This document shows, piece by piece, positions 33,868-42,415 of a DNA stretch of 64,000 nt; the stretch's first letter is position 1; each line of letters begins with the position of its first letter. The stretch is from CAYSCW01 sp964449165 (GTDB lineage: Bacteria; Acidobacteriota; Aminicenantia; Aminicenantales; Aminicenantaceae). The notes beneath the pieces were generated by a model. The model was not told the origin of the DNA. It made no database searches and saw nothing but the letters and a program-made list of their open reading frames with translations. The stretch is taken from assembly GCA_964449165.1 (NCBI GenBank), contig CAYVAT010000011.1, positions 1-64,000 of the forward strand, in the 5' to 3' direction. The position numbers and the translations under genes are program-made.

Positions 33868-35339
33868 ATCTGGCCGTTGTTTCTTTTCTGGCTTATACGG
33901 CGCTGTTAATAGCCATTGGCCTGTGGTCATACCGCATTGTCGAGAAAGTTCCTATCTCCAAATACGAAAAAGAGTTCTATGCAGCAGGAAGAGGCTTGGG
34001 AGGAATTGTCGTCGCTTTAGTCATCGCCGGGGGATTGGCCAGTGCAGGAACTTTCATAGCCGGCCCGGGAATGTGTTATGAATACGGCTATTCCTGGGTG
34101 CTGATAAATAATTTCCAGATTTTCATGAATCTTCTGCTTTTGGCCCCGATAGGGATAGTTGTCGGCATCGTAGCCAGGAGGGTTAACGCCCTGACGTATT
34201 TGGATTTGTTTAAAGCCAGGTATCAAAGCAGGGCAATCATCGTGATGCTGGCTGCTTTAGTCACAATCTTTTTATTGCCTTACATGGCAACGCAGTTTGT
34301 CGGGGCTGCAAGAGTCATCGCTCAGATGACGGGAATGGGATATTTTGCTTCTCTTGCCCTCGGATCCCTGGTTGTATTGATTTATTGTGTGTTAGGGGGA
34401 ATGCGCGGAACCTCTCTGGCAACCTTTGTCCAGGGCATAATCATAACAATTGGATGCCTGATGCTCTTTATCGGCACGGTAAAATATGCTGGCGGATTCC
34501 AGAGAGCTACAGAGATAATCGCTGCCCAGGATATAAATTTTCTCTCCCCGACCATGGGCGGGCAATTTTCCCCCGTGTTTGCTTTTTCGATTGCCTGTAT
34601 GACTGGATTTTTTGTCGTCGGGATGCCCCATGCCATGCTCGGAGCTTTGACTTACAGGAATACAAGAGCGCTTAAAAAAGGAATCTGGATGGGAGGCATA
34701 CTGGTCTTCCTCTGGACTTTTCTGCTGTGCATGGCTGGTGTTATCGGACGTTCAATAAAGCCTGATCTGGCTGTCTCCGATGAAATCAGTCCCTGGCTGG
34801 CGATGAATGTGATGCCGGAAGCTATGAGCGGGATTGTTCTGGCCGGAATCGTGGCCGGTATCCAGACTACGGTTGCTGCCATGGCGATTATAATCACTTC
34901 GAGTATCGCTAAGAATCTTTTGAAAGAACTCAAGCCAGATGTATCAGGCCAGCAAATGAAACTGGCTTCCAGGTGGACCATGGGAGCTTGTCTGACAATC
35001 GCCATCGGCTTAGCTCTTTTTCAGCCCAAATTGATCCAATGGATAATCTTTTTTTCCATCGGAGGGTTGGAGGCAGCGACTTTCGGCCCGATCCTGTTGG
35101 GTATGTTTTGGAAGAAGGGAAATAAGTGGGGAGCCATATCCTCGATAGTGTGGGGAATGGTAGTCTATGCGCTGGCCAACACCGCAGTCCCTCAGCTGAG
35201 ACTTTGGGGCAGTCATCCCTCTTTTATATCCGTCTTCAGCGCTGCTGTCGTTTATGTGGCGGTCAGCTCATTCACAGCCTGCCCCTCGGATGAGACAGCC
35301 CGGACATTCTGGGGACAGGCAAGGGAGGCATATAAATGA
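33864..35339 (+). CDS. Sodium:solute symporter (SSS family)
   Basis: The protein has about 13 hydrophobic segments over 491 residues and the SSS hallmarks: FYAAGRGLGGIVVALVIAGG near the start and FVGAARVIAQMTGMGYFASL in the middle. SSS members couple sodium entry to uptake of pantothenate, proline, sugars or organic acids. The preceding small membrane protein makes the PanF-like subgroup most likely. Given the neighbouring CocE hydrolase and dipeptide epimerase, a peptide or amino-acid derivative is the likely substrate here; this is inference. Confidence 0.87.
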   Translation: MNLAVVSFLAYTALLIAIGLWSYRIVEKVPISKYEKEFYAAGRGLGGIVVALVIAGGLASAGTFIAGPGMCYEYGYSWVLINNFQIFMNLLLLAPIGIVVGIVARRVNALTYLDLFKARYQSRAIIVMLAALVTIFLLPYMATQFVGAARVIAQMTGMGYFASLALGSLVVLIYCVLGGMRGTSLATFVQGIIITIGCLMLFIGTVKYAGGFQRATEIIAAQDINFLSPTMGGQFSPVFAFSIACMTGFFVVGMPHAMLGALTYRNTRALKKGIWMGGILVFLWTFLLCMAGVIGRSIKPDLAVSDEISPWLAMNVMPEAMSGIVLAGIVAGIQTTVAAMAIIITSSIAKNLLKELKPDVSGQQMKLASRWTMGACLTIAIGLALFQPKLIQWIIFFSIGGLEAATFGPILLGMFWKKGNKWGAISSIVWGMVVYALANTAVPQLRLWGSHPSFISVFSAAVVYVAVSSFTACPSDETARTFWGQAREAYK

Positions 35340-35385
35340 ACCTCATTGTCTTGTGATATGAAAGATTATGAGAGGAGAATCGAGC

Positions 35386-36504
35386 ATGAGAGAGAAATTA
35401 AAAATCACAAACATTGAAATTTATAAATCCGATATACTACTCAAAGAACCTTTCAGGATAGCCATCATGGAGATTACTGATGCCCAGAGCGTCATCATAA
35501 AGATTAACACGGATAAAGGGCTGTATGGTCTTGGTGAGGCAAATCCGACTTGGCGAATTACAGGAGAGACTCAGTCGATCAATCTGGCCGGAGCCGTGGA
35601 CCTAGGCAGACTGCTGCTCAATAAAGATCCTCTCAACATTGAAGAGCGGATGAGAGAGATAGATGGATTTTTAGTCCATAACAGCACGTTGCGGAGTGCC
35701 TTCGATATGGCATTATACGATCTTTTGGGGAAAGCCGCAGAACTTCCCCTCTATGCTGTTCTCGGGGGAAGTAAGCGCTCTTTCTGGACCGATAACACAA
35801 TCGGTTTAGCTTCACCTGAGCATATGGCTGAGAAGGCTGTTCAATACAAGAAAGAAGGATTTCAGGCGATAAAAATCAAACTCGGCACCACCGAGAAGGA
35901 AGACATCCAAAGAGTAAAAAAAGTCAGAGAGGCCATCGGAGAGGATTTGCCAATCCGGATTGATGCCAACCAGGGCTGGGATTATAAAACCGCTGTAAAT
36001 GTGCTCCAGGCCCTGGAATCAGAGGGAATCGAGTACTGTGAACAGCCCGTTGCGTACTGGGATTATGAGAATATGCGGCGGATTAGAGAGAGGAGCTCGA
36101 TCGGGATCATGGCTGATGAATCTCTTTTTGACCATCACGATGCCTTTAAGCTGGCAGCGATGGGATGCTGTGATTATTTTAACATTAAACTGGCCAAGTC
36201 AGGGGGTATTCATACGGCTCTGAAAATCAACTCTGTCGCTGAAAGTGCGGGTATAATCTGCATGGTCGGGTGCATGGTAGAGACAAGGCTGGGCCTGTCA
36301 GCGGCGGCCCATCTGGTTTCTGCCCGGCCCAATATTCGTTATGCAGACCTGGATGGGTATTTGTTTTTGAAGGAGGATCCTGTGATTGGGGGTGCCCGAT
36401 ATGATGTCGGACAGATCACGCTGCCAGATGCTCCAGGACATGGCGCGGATATAGATCCGGATTTCTTAAGGCATTGTGACTGTACAGTCGTAGGGACCCC
36501 CTAG
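35386..36504 (+). CDS. Dipeptide epimerase, enolase superfamily
   Basis: The catalytic lysine pair is in AIKIKLG (KxK). The metal ligands are in RIDANQGW, YCEQPV and MADESLF, and the second acid/base lysine is in NIKLAKSGG. The DLDGYLFL segment near the C-terminus supplies the DxD pattern typical of dipeptide epimerases such as L-Ala-D/L-Glu epimerase. These enzymes interconvert stereoisomers at the second residue of a dipeptide, often in murein-peptide or mixed L/D-peptide catabolism. I start at ATG 35386, behind GAGGAG, rather than at ATG 35368. It is the last gene of the hydrolase-symporter operon and ends two bases from a convergent gene. Confidence 0.86.
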   Translation: MREKLKITNIEIYKSDILLKEPFRIAIMEITDAQSVIIKINTDKGLYGLGEANPTWRITGETQSINLAGAVDLGRLLLNKDPLNIEERMREIDGFLVHNSTLRSAFDMALYDLLGKAAELPLYAVLGGSKRSFWTDNTIGLASPEHMAEKAVQYKKEGFQAIKIKLGTTEKEDIQRVKKVREAIGEDLPIRIDANQGWDYKTAVNVLQALESEGIEYCEQPVAYWDYENMRRIRERSSIGIMADESLFDHHDAFKLAAMGCCDYFNIKLAKSGGIHTALKINSVAESAGIICMVGCMVETRLGLSAAAHLVSARPNIRYADLDGYLFLKEDPVIGGARYDVGQITLPDAPGHGADIDPDFLRHCDCTVVGTP

Positions 36505-36506
36505 CT

Positions 36507-38738
36507 TTACTCGTAGCGGAGGGACTTGACCGGGTTGGCCCAGGCGGCTTTCAGGGTCTGGGAGGCGACAGCCAAAAATGCTGTTAACAGGGATGCTGAT
36601 ACGGCCAGGATATATGTGCCAGCATTGATGCCGGTGATGAACAGCAATCCAGTCTGCAAGGCTTTATTCCAGCCATAGGTGATAATCCCTAAGGCTATAG
36701 CATCGGCGATAGCTACCATCAGCAGAAATTCCCGCGTCGTCATCCACATGATTTTCAACGACGAGGCACCGAGCACTTTTCGGATCCCTATCTCTTTGGT
36801 CCGCCTTTCAGTCAGATAAGTGGCCAGACCCATCAGGCCCAGACAGGATAAGAGCACGGCTGTCATGCCGATCATGTTTAAAAAGCCGATCAATTTTCCC
36901 AGAAGTCCAAAAATCCGGCCGAAATATTCCGACAGGGTTAAACATTTAAAAGGCTGGTCTGGCATCAATCTTAACCACTGTTCCTTTATGTATTTTCTGA
37001 GATCCGGAAATCTGTCCGTAGAAGAATGTCTCACTAGCAGTACACTGAGATTTTCGGGCTGCAAATACAGCACAGCAGGGGGTATTTCGAATCCGACATC
37101 AGCAAATAAAAAATTTGCCACCACTCCGATCACCGAGCCTGTACTGTCGCCGACAACTAACTGTTTTCCTATCGGATTGTCCCACTCGAGTTTTTTTACG
37201 GCCGCCTCATTGAGGATGAGGCTGTTTGTATCCGCAAAATCCCGTGAAAAACTCCGGCCTTGTTTCATCTTGAGCTCGAGAGTTTCAACCAGACCATAAT
37301 CAACACCATAGGCTTCCATGGTAAATCCTTCACCCTCGGCCGCATCCGGCAGCCGCACCGGAGTCGGAGAATCCCAAACTATAGGCAGATTTGCCGCTGC
37401 TGAAACCTGAACAACATCAGGATGACGGGCAATTTCGGTCTTCAACACCTCAATCTTAGCCTGTGCTTCTTTTCCGAGTTGTATGGCGGCTACCTTTTCG
37501 CGGTTGAATCCAAAATCGGCCTCAAAAATATGTCCGGACTGGTATTTCAACAGGGCGGCACAGGCGATAAAAATGACCGATAACGAGAACTGGAAGACGA
37601 TCATGATCTTACTACCCCGTTTCTTTTTCCTTCCCGGCTTGAAGTTTTCCTTCAAGACCTGGAGCGGCTGAAAACTGGAAAGGAAAAAGGCAGGATATAA
37701 TCCGGAAAAAATCCCGGTGAGAATTGCTGCAACCACCAGGTATTTCAGGAGAAAGGGATAGTTCCAGATGGAGTTCGAGACCTGCGGAATAAAAGCAATA
37801 AGCGCAAAATCCCCCATGTAGGAATAGAAGATAGGATGGATGATTTCATAGAGGATAATGGCAAAGGGGATAGCGAGGAAGGCCAGGAGAAGCGACTCGC
37901 CTAAAAACTGGACGATTAACTGGGACCGTTTGGCCCCTATCACCTTGCGGAGTCCGATCTCCTTGGTGCGATGCATGGAACGCACGGTCGATAGGTTGAT
38001 GAAGTTGATGCTCACCACCAGAAGCAGTAAAANNNNNNNNNNNNNNNNNNNNNNNNNNNNNNNNNNNNNNNNNNNNNNNNNNNNNNNNNNNNNNNNNNNN
38101 NNNNNNNNNNNNNNNNNNNNNNNNNNNNNNNNTGTTTCCAGAGAAACCAGGAAGTCGAATTTGATCGAGGAGGTCCGGGTGATGTTTTTTGTCACTCCTG
38201 TGACGGTTACGACGATGTCTTTCTGAAGAGTCAACGTCTTGCCGATAGGGTCTTGGTCACCGAAATATTTTTCCGCGGCGGCTTCGGACATAACCATGGA
38301 ATACGGTTCGCGAAGAGCTGTTTTCGGATCTCCTGCCGTCATTTTAAATGAGAACATGGATAAAAAGGCAGGATCGACAAAAAGCAGGTTGTTCTCGAAG
38401 AAGCTGTCCTTGCCTCTTTTTAACGTCACTTGCCCGGGAGGATAGATTCTGACCACTTCCTCAATCTCCGGGAATTCGCTGCGAAGGGCTTCTGCCATCG
38501 GACCAGGGGCAAACGCCAGATGTTGTTCTTCTTTATTTTCCGCTTGAAAGATCTGGACAACGCTGTAAATTCTTTGGGCTTTTTCATGAAATTTATCTGC
38601 CCTTAGTTTTGTGCCCGCCATCAGGGCAAATAACATGAATCCCGCCATCCCGACGGCCATTCCGATGATATTGATCAGAGAAAAGGCCCTCTGCTTTTTA
38701 AGATTTCTCAAAGCGATCAATAAGTAGCTTTTTAACAT
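36507..38738 (-). CDS. FtsX-like ABC transporter permease (MacB type), interrupted by an assembly gap
   Basis: The protein starts with MLKSYLLIALRNLKKQ and a first membrane helix (INIIGMAVGMAGFMLFALMA), followed by a periplasmic MacB-PCD domain. Two FtsX permease units follow, each with the EIGLRKVIGA / EIGIRKVLGA motif that contacts the ATPase. This is the large (about 740 residues) double-FtsX form common in Acidobacteriota and Bacteroidota. ATG 38738 has GGAG eight bases upstream; the longer frame to 38963 overlaps the upstream sensor gene and is not credible. No ATP-binding subunit is encoded nearby. The gap at 38033-38132 removes part of the region before the first FtsX unit. Confidence 0.85.
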   Translation of the reverse strand: MLKSYLLIALRNLKKQRAFSLINIIGMAVGMAGFMLFALMAGTKLRADKFHEKAQRIYSVVQIFQAENKEEQHLAFAPGPMAEALRSEFPEIEEVVRIYPPGQVTLKRGKDSFFENNLLFVDPAFLSMFSFKMTAGDPKTALREPYSMVMSEAAAEKYFGDQDPIGKTLTLQKDIVVTVTGVTKNITRTSSIKFDFLVSLETXXXXXXXXXXXXXXXXXXXXXXXXXXXXXXXXXXLLLLVVSINFINLSTVRSMHRTKEIGLRKVIGAKRSQLIVQFLGESLLLAFLAIPFAIILYEIIHPIFYSYMGDFALIAFIPQVSNSIWNYPFLLKYLVVAAILTGIFSGLYPAFFLSSFQPLQVLKENFKPGRKKKRGSKIMIVFQFSLSVIFIACAALLKYQSGHIFEADFGFNREKVAAIQLGKEAQAKIEVLKTEIARHPDVVQVSAAANLPIVWDSPTPVRLPDAAEGEGFTMEAYGVDYGLVETLELKMKQGRSFSRDFADTNSLILNEAAVKKLEWDNPIGKQLVVGDSTGSVIGVVANFLFADVGFEIPPAVLYLQPENLSVLLVRHSSTDRFPDLRKYIKEQWLRLMPDQPFKCLTLSEYFGRIFGLLGKLIGFLNMIGMTAVLLSCLGLMGLATYLTERRTKEIGIRKVLGASSLKIMWMTTREFLLMVAIADAIALGIITYGWNKALQTGLLFITGINAGTYILAVSASLLTAFLAVASQTLKAAWANPVKSLRYE
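38033..38132. other. Assembly gap (100 N)
   Basis: Exactly 100 undetermined bases inside the FtsX-like permease gene. The permease frame reads in register on both sides, but the true gap length is unknown. Confidence 0.97.
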
Positions 38739-38761
38739 AATGGATCTCCATGATTGGACTT

Positions 38762-39652
38762 CTACTGTTTTCTTACCAGCATAAATTTGGCAAGTCGGCC
38801 TTGAATCTTCCCGATGAACTTGGCCAGATGGAAGATTGAGAAGAACATCAAAATCCCGGTAGCAATGACCAGGGGATAGGATAAAGCCGGCGGATAAAGA
38901 GGCTCGCTGAGAGTGATCAAAGGACGGCCTAAACCCCAAAACCATATGGGATAGAAAATACATTTTATCGAAAGGGCAAGCAGAGTGGGAATGATTGAAA
39001 AGTAGAATATACCCAGAGGAAAATGCAGGATCAGGTAGGAAAAAACTTTCCAGGTGTGTGCTTCAGTGGTCAAGGCTTTATATTTTTCTCTCCAGTTTAG
39101 GCCTTGGCGGAGGAAGATCGGCTTTCGCGGCATGCGGATACCGAGCAGGGCTTCAATGATCCGGCCTTCTATCAAGGCAATCCCTCGGATGGACAGAAGG
39201 AACAGCCCGGTCACAGGAATCCCGATGATCAAAATCAGCGAGAAAAGCGAAAATGCTCCTCCGAGGAGGGCCCACATCCCGAAGACAGCGGCCGTCAGAC
39301 CTGATACCAGGATGTATAGAAAAGCACCCCATGCTCGGGCATCCACGACAATACCGAAGGATTTCGCCCAAAATGAGCGGGGCATTCGAGTCCTTTTAAT
39401 GGCCAAAGTCGGCAGCATACGGAATTCAATTTCTTTGTAGGCCGAGGCGACTTCGGCCGGTGTTCCGTATTTTTCAATCAGGGATTCCAAGGCATCGGCC
39501 TCCGATAAGCCAGGTGAATCTTTAAGGGTATCTTCTAATGCGGTTCTCAAGTGCTCTTCGGCATCGGAGAGAGCATCCTGGATAATGGCAGGATCTCTTC
39601 CGCCCAGCTCTTTTCTAAGTTGCTCAAGATATTCCTCGATTTTTTTTGCCAT
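38762..39652 (-). CDS. HAAS/sensor-domain membrane protein (copy 2)
   Basis: The N-terminal cytoplasmic part (IEEYLEQLRKELGGRDPAII then SLIEKYGTPAEVASAY) matches the HAAS-type helical domain that accompanies PadR regulators. A multi-pass membrane 'sensor' domain follows (about four to five segments, with the IEGRIIEALLGIRMPRKP loop). I start at ATG 39652, where the conserved domain begins; the longer frame to 39784 runs back into the upstream paralog. It is clearly homologous to the next gene upstream, so they are a tandem duplication. The role is probably in sensing or modulating envelope state with PadR; no enzymatic motif is visible. Confidence 0.8.
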   Translation of the reverse strand: MAKKIEEYLEQLRKELGGRDPAIIQDALSDAEEHLRTALEDTLKDSPGLSEADALESLIEKYGTPAEVASAYKEIEFRMLPTLAIKRTRMPRSFWAKSFGIVVDARAWGAFLYILVSGLTAAVFGMWALLGGAFSLFSLILIIGIPVTGLFLLSIRGIALIEGRIIEALLGIRMPRKPIFLRQGLNWREKYKALTTEAHTWKVFSYLILHFPLGIFYFSIIPTLLALSIKCIFYPIWFWGLGRPLITLSEPLYPPALSYPLVIATGILMFFSIFHLAKFIGKIQGRLAKFMLVRKQ

Positions 39653-39663
39653 GGTCCTATCCT

Positions 39664-40551
39664 TTACTTTCTCACCAACATGGATTTGGCGAATCGCCCG
39701 TGTACCTTTCCCACAAGCTTGGCCAGATGAAATGTTAGGGGCAGAAGAAAAAACCCGGCCAGGCAGACGACGGGTAGGAACCAAACAGGAGTGAAAACAT
39801 TATCGCCAAACAAATCCAGCGGGATATGAAAAACCAGTTCCAGCACAGGGCTTGTGATGAAGCAGAGAGAGAAAACAAAAAAGAGGGCAAATGCCATGGA
39901 GTAAATGATTCCCAGGGGGAAGAGAAGCACGGTATACAGCCAAGCCCTCCAAGAATAAGCATCCTTGACCAAGGCTATATACTTATCCGACCAGCTGAGG
40001 CCTTTACGGAGAAACAAAGGCTTCCTGGGCATCCGGATGCCCAGGAGCGCTTCGACGATCCGGCCCTCAAGAAGAGCGATTCCTCGTACAGAAAGGAGAA
40101 ATAGCCCGAACAAAGGCAGCCCGATGATGAAAAGGAGAGAAAAGGTAGAAACGAGACCGCCGAACAGAGCCCAGCCGCCAAAGATGATTCCGGTCACAGA
40201 GGCCAGAAGCAGGTAGAAGAAGGCACCCCAGGCGCTCGCCTCCGCCAGAACTCCGAAAAACTTGCTCCATAAAGACCGTGCATCCTGTGGCCGGGAGACA
40301 GCCAAGGCCGGTGAAATATGCGATTCGATAGTCCGGTAGGCAGCGGCGATTTCGGTGGGAGAGCCGTATTTTGTGATAATGGGCTGGAGGATATCAGTTT
40401 CTGAAAGACCGGGAGTGCTTATCAAACCATCTTCAAGTGCGGAGCGAAGGTGTCCTTCGGCGTCGGAGAGGGCATCCTGAATAAGGGCCGGATCAGCGCC
40501 TTCGAGTTCTTTTTTGAGCTTTTCCAGATATTCATGGACATCTTTACACAT
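39664..40551 (-). CDS. HAAS/sensor-domain membrane protein (copy 1)
   Basis: Same architecture as the downstream copy: an N-terminal helical domain (VHEYLEKLKKELEGADPALI, ITKYGSPTEIAAAY) and a membrane domain with the loop LEGRIVEALLGIRMPRKPLF. The two proteins share many positions throughout, differing mostly in the last membrane segments. Its start overlaps the PadR stop by 8 bases, so PadR and sensor are translationally coupled, and 11 bases separate it from copy 2. The order PadR-sensor-sensor-permease indicates one operon. Confidence 0.82.
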   Translation of the reverse strand: MCKDVHEYLEKLKKELEGADPALIQDALSDAEGHLRSALEDGLISTPGLSETDILQPIITKYGSPTEIAAAYRTIESHISPALAVSRPQDARSLWSKFFGVLAEASAWGAFFYLLLASVTGIIFGGWALFGGLVSTFSLLFIIGLPLFGLFLLSVRGIALLEGRIVEALLGIRMPRKPLFLRKGLSWSDKYIALVKDAYSWRAWLYTVLLFPLGIIYSMAFALFFVFSLCFITSPVLELVFHIPLDLFGDNVFTPVWFLPVVCLAGFFLLPLTFHLAKLVGKVHGRFAKSMLVRK

Positions 40552-40912
40552 CGTTCTTTCCTTTAAGGATAGCGTCCACGAAGTCCTCGGTGCGCTCCCA
40601 GATATCTTTCCAGTCTTTTAACGTTTTTCGCCCAGACTCAGTGATTCGATAGTAGCGGCGTGGCGGCCCCGAAACAGAAGGATCGACATGGCTATCCAGC
40701 AGCCCGCTGCTCTCCAGCGAGCGCAGCACAGGGTAGAGTGCTCCTTGCTTCATCATCGGGATTTTCTCATCATGGGTTTCGATGAATTTGGCGATCTGAT
40801 ATCCGTACATCGGCTTTTCAGCCTGGCCCAGGACACTGAGAAGGACAAGGGAAGCGATACCCGAATTCAATTCCTTTTGAAACTTTTTGTTGGCATCACT
40901 CGAATACGCCAA
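40544..40912 (-). CDS. PadR-family transcriptional regulator
   Basis: The winged-helix core is clear: IASLVLLSVLGQAEKPMYGY, QGALYPVLRSLESSGLLDSH and PRRYYRITESGRKTL, followed by a short C-terminal dimerisation helix. PadR proteins are usually autorepressors of small membrane-stress or transporter operons. I favour TTG 40912 as the start because GGAGGTGAGG lies just upstream at normal distance, whereas ATG 40927 has no ribosome site and would put this sequence inside the gene. The gene heads the sensor-permease operon and has a promoter with an overlapping inverted repeat about 120 bases upstream. Confidence 0.87.
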   Translation of the reverse strand: MAYSSDANKKFQKELNSGIASLVLLSVLGQAEKPMYGYQIAKFIETHDEKIPMMKQGALYPVLRSLESSGLLDSHVDPSVSGPPRRYYRITESGRKTLKDWKDIWERTEDFVDAILKGKNDV

Positions 40913-41026
40913 TGGCCTCACCTCCATCTTTGATTCGTCTCAAAATGATCTTTAATTTTTCATGCTGCTTGCGCTCATCAAATGCTGTTATTAATTTTAT
41001 AATACTGTTTATTTTTCTATATTCCT

Positions 41027-41048
41027 AACTTAAATATAGTATTAAGTT
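41027..41048. promoter_or_regulatory. Candidate PadR operator
   Basis: AACTTAA (41027-41033) and TTAAGTT (41042-41048) form a perfect 7-bp inverted repeat with an 8-base centre. It covers the -10 and part of the spacer of the leftward PadR promoter, the position expected for an autorepressor. That the PadR protein binds here is inference. Confidence 0.5.
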
Positions 41049-41061
41049 ATTAATATGTCAA
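41033..41061 (-). promoter_or_regulatory. Sigma-70 promoter of the PadR-sensor-permease operon
   Basis: On the leftward strand TTGACA (41061-41056) is followed after exactly 17 bases by TATATT (41038-41033). Transcription would start near 41026, leaving a leader of a little over 100 bases before PadR. Confidence 0.6.
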
Positions 41062-41233
41062 GCAAAAATTTTATTCTTTTGGGCCAGTCAGATTTATATT
41101 GTTGATAATAAATTGGTTAAAGTGTTATTTTTTTTAAATTTTGTTCTTATACCTGGTGAACATTCTTGCCTTGATTTTTCCTCCAACCAACATGAGGAAT
41201 GATAAAGAATGACTATGGGATTTATCAAGTCAC

Positions 41234-41263
41234 TTGACAGCGTCCGAAAGCATCGTGTAACAT
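41234..41263 (+). promoter_or_regulatory. Candidate promoter of the sulfite-oxidase-like gene
   Basis: TTGACA (41234-41239) and TAACAT (41258-41263) are 18 bases apart in the rightward direction, giving a leader of about 110 bases to ATG 41382. Together with the leftward PadR promoter this explains most of the gene-free stretch 40913-41381; I see nothing else in it. Confidence 0.45.
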
Positions 41264-41381
41264 GTTTTATCAGTTAAAAATCCAGTTCGTGAAAAACCTT
41301 CACTCAGATTTTATGGTTGAGATCCATCCCATTTTAGGGAATGATCGGCACGATAATTGCGTAAACAATAGAGGAGGAAAA

Positions 41382-42341
41382 ATGAAAAAAAACATTTTAT
41401 TTCTCTCTATATTCTTTCTTGTTTTTAATTCGTATTGTAAAGAAGGAGTGAATAAGACGACCGGCTTTCCGCCATTTATCACTCCCAACAAGGACTACTA
41501 TATCACCCGGATAAACGGAATCCCGAAAATAAACGGGGACACATATACACTGGAAGTAAAAGGGCTTGTTGAAAATCCCGGGAAATTCCGGCTCGATGAT
41601 CTCTATTCCCAGCCGATGAAAGAACTTCCTCTAACCGTAGAATGCATCGGGAATTCACCCAACGGCCCTCTCCTCTCCACCGCTGTCTGGAAAGGGTTTC
41701 TTCTCTACGATTTTCTCGAAGCATTGGGACTGGATGAAAGAGCTGTTTCCGTACGCTATGAAGGGGCGGATGGATATTTCGCCTCTCATACTTTGGATCA
41801 AATAAAAACCAATGGAGTTATGGTAGCCCTCTATATGAACGGAGTGCCCATTCCTCCTCTTCATGGATATCCGGTGAGGATCTTGAATCCCGGTTACCAC
41901 GGAGTAAAACAGCCTGCATGGATCGTATCAATAGAGGTGCTGGATAAGGTCATCAAGGATTACTGGGAAGTCCGGGGATGGGATTGTTCGCCGCCCATGG
42001 CAGTGGATTCAACCATTTTCTTTCCTAAAAAAAAGACGTCGATAAAAGTCAACCAGCCCCTTCGCATCGGAGGCGCGGCGTTCGGAGGCAAGCGAATTTC
42101 CAAGGTGGAGGTGACCACTGACAGAGGACAGACTTGGAAAGAGACCAGCATCGTGAAAAAAATGGATGTCGACAACGTATGGGTCTTTTGGGAAACAGAA
42201 CTAATCTTCCCTAAATCCGGAAATTTCTCAGTGAATGTAAGGGCCACGGATATCAATGGAAACACCCAACAGGAATCCGATCCCGACCGTTATGATGGAT
42301 CCAACGACTGGCCTGTGTTAAAAGTAAAAGTTAAAAAATAG
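41382..42341 (+). CDS. Sulfite-oxidase-like molybdopterin-dependent oxidoreductase
   Basis: The Moco-binding domain shows the cysteine ligand Cys88 in LTVECIGN and the segment HGYPVRILNPGYHGVKQP. A C-terminal immunoglobulin-like Mo-co dimerisation domain follows (RISKVEVTTDRGQTWKE). At 319 residues it is a compact member of the sulfite oxidase family. ATG 41382 has GAGGAGG six bases upstream; the longer frame from 41262 lacks a ribosome site. The N-terminus MKKNILFLSIFFLVFNSYC is a Sec-like leader without a twin-arginine motif, which is odd for a Moco enzyme. No haem subunit or Moco-synthesis gene is nearby. The substrate could be sulfite or another oxyanion or S-oxide. Confidence 0.82.
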   Translation: MKKNILFLSIFFLVFNSYCKEGVNKTTGFPPFITPNKDYYITRINGIPKINGDTYTLEVKGLVENPGKFRLDDLYSQPMKELPLTVECIGNSPNGPLLSTAVWKGFLLYDFLEALGLDERAVSVRYEGADGYFASHTLDQIKTNGVMVALYMNGVPIPPLHGYPVRILNPGYHGVKQPAWIVSIEVLDKVIKDYWEVRGWDCSPPMAVDSTIFFPKKKTSIKVNQPLRIGGAAFGGKRISKVEVTTDRGQTWKETSIVKKMDVDNVWVFWETELIFPKSGNFSVNVRATDINGNTQQESDPDRYDGSNDWPVLKVKVKK

Positions 42342-42415
42342 AAACTATTTCCATGTTTTATATTTTCCGTTTAAAGGATCATCTTGTCGGCGGAGAGCTG
42401 GTTTCAGGTAAAAAG

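Noticed and set aside
38739..38963. Longer N-terminus of the FtsX-like permease
   Set aside because: The extension lies in the upstream sensor gene and before a good ribosome site at ATG 38738.
39653..39784. N-terminal extension of the second sensor protein
   Set aside because: The extension is the antisense-free continuation of frame into the upstream paralog, with no conserved residues.
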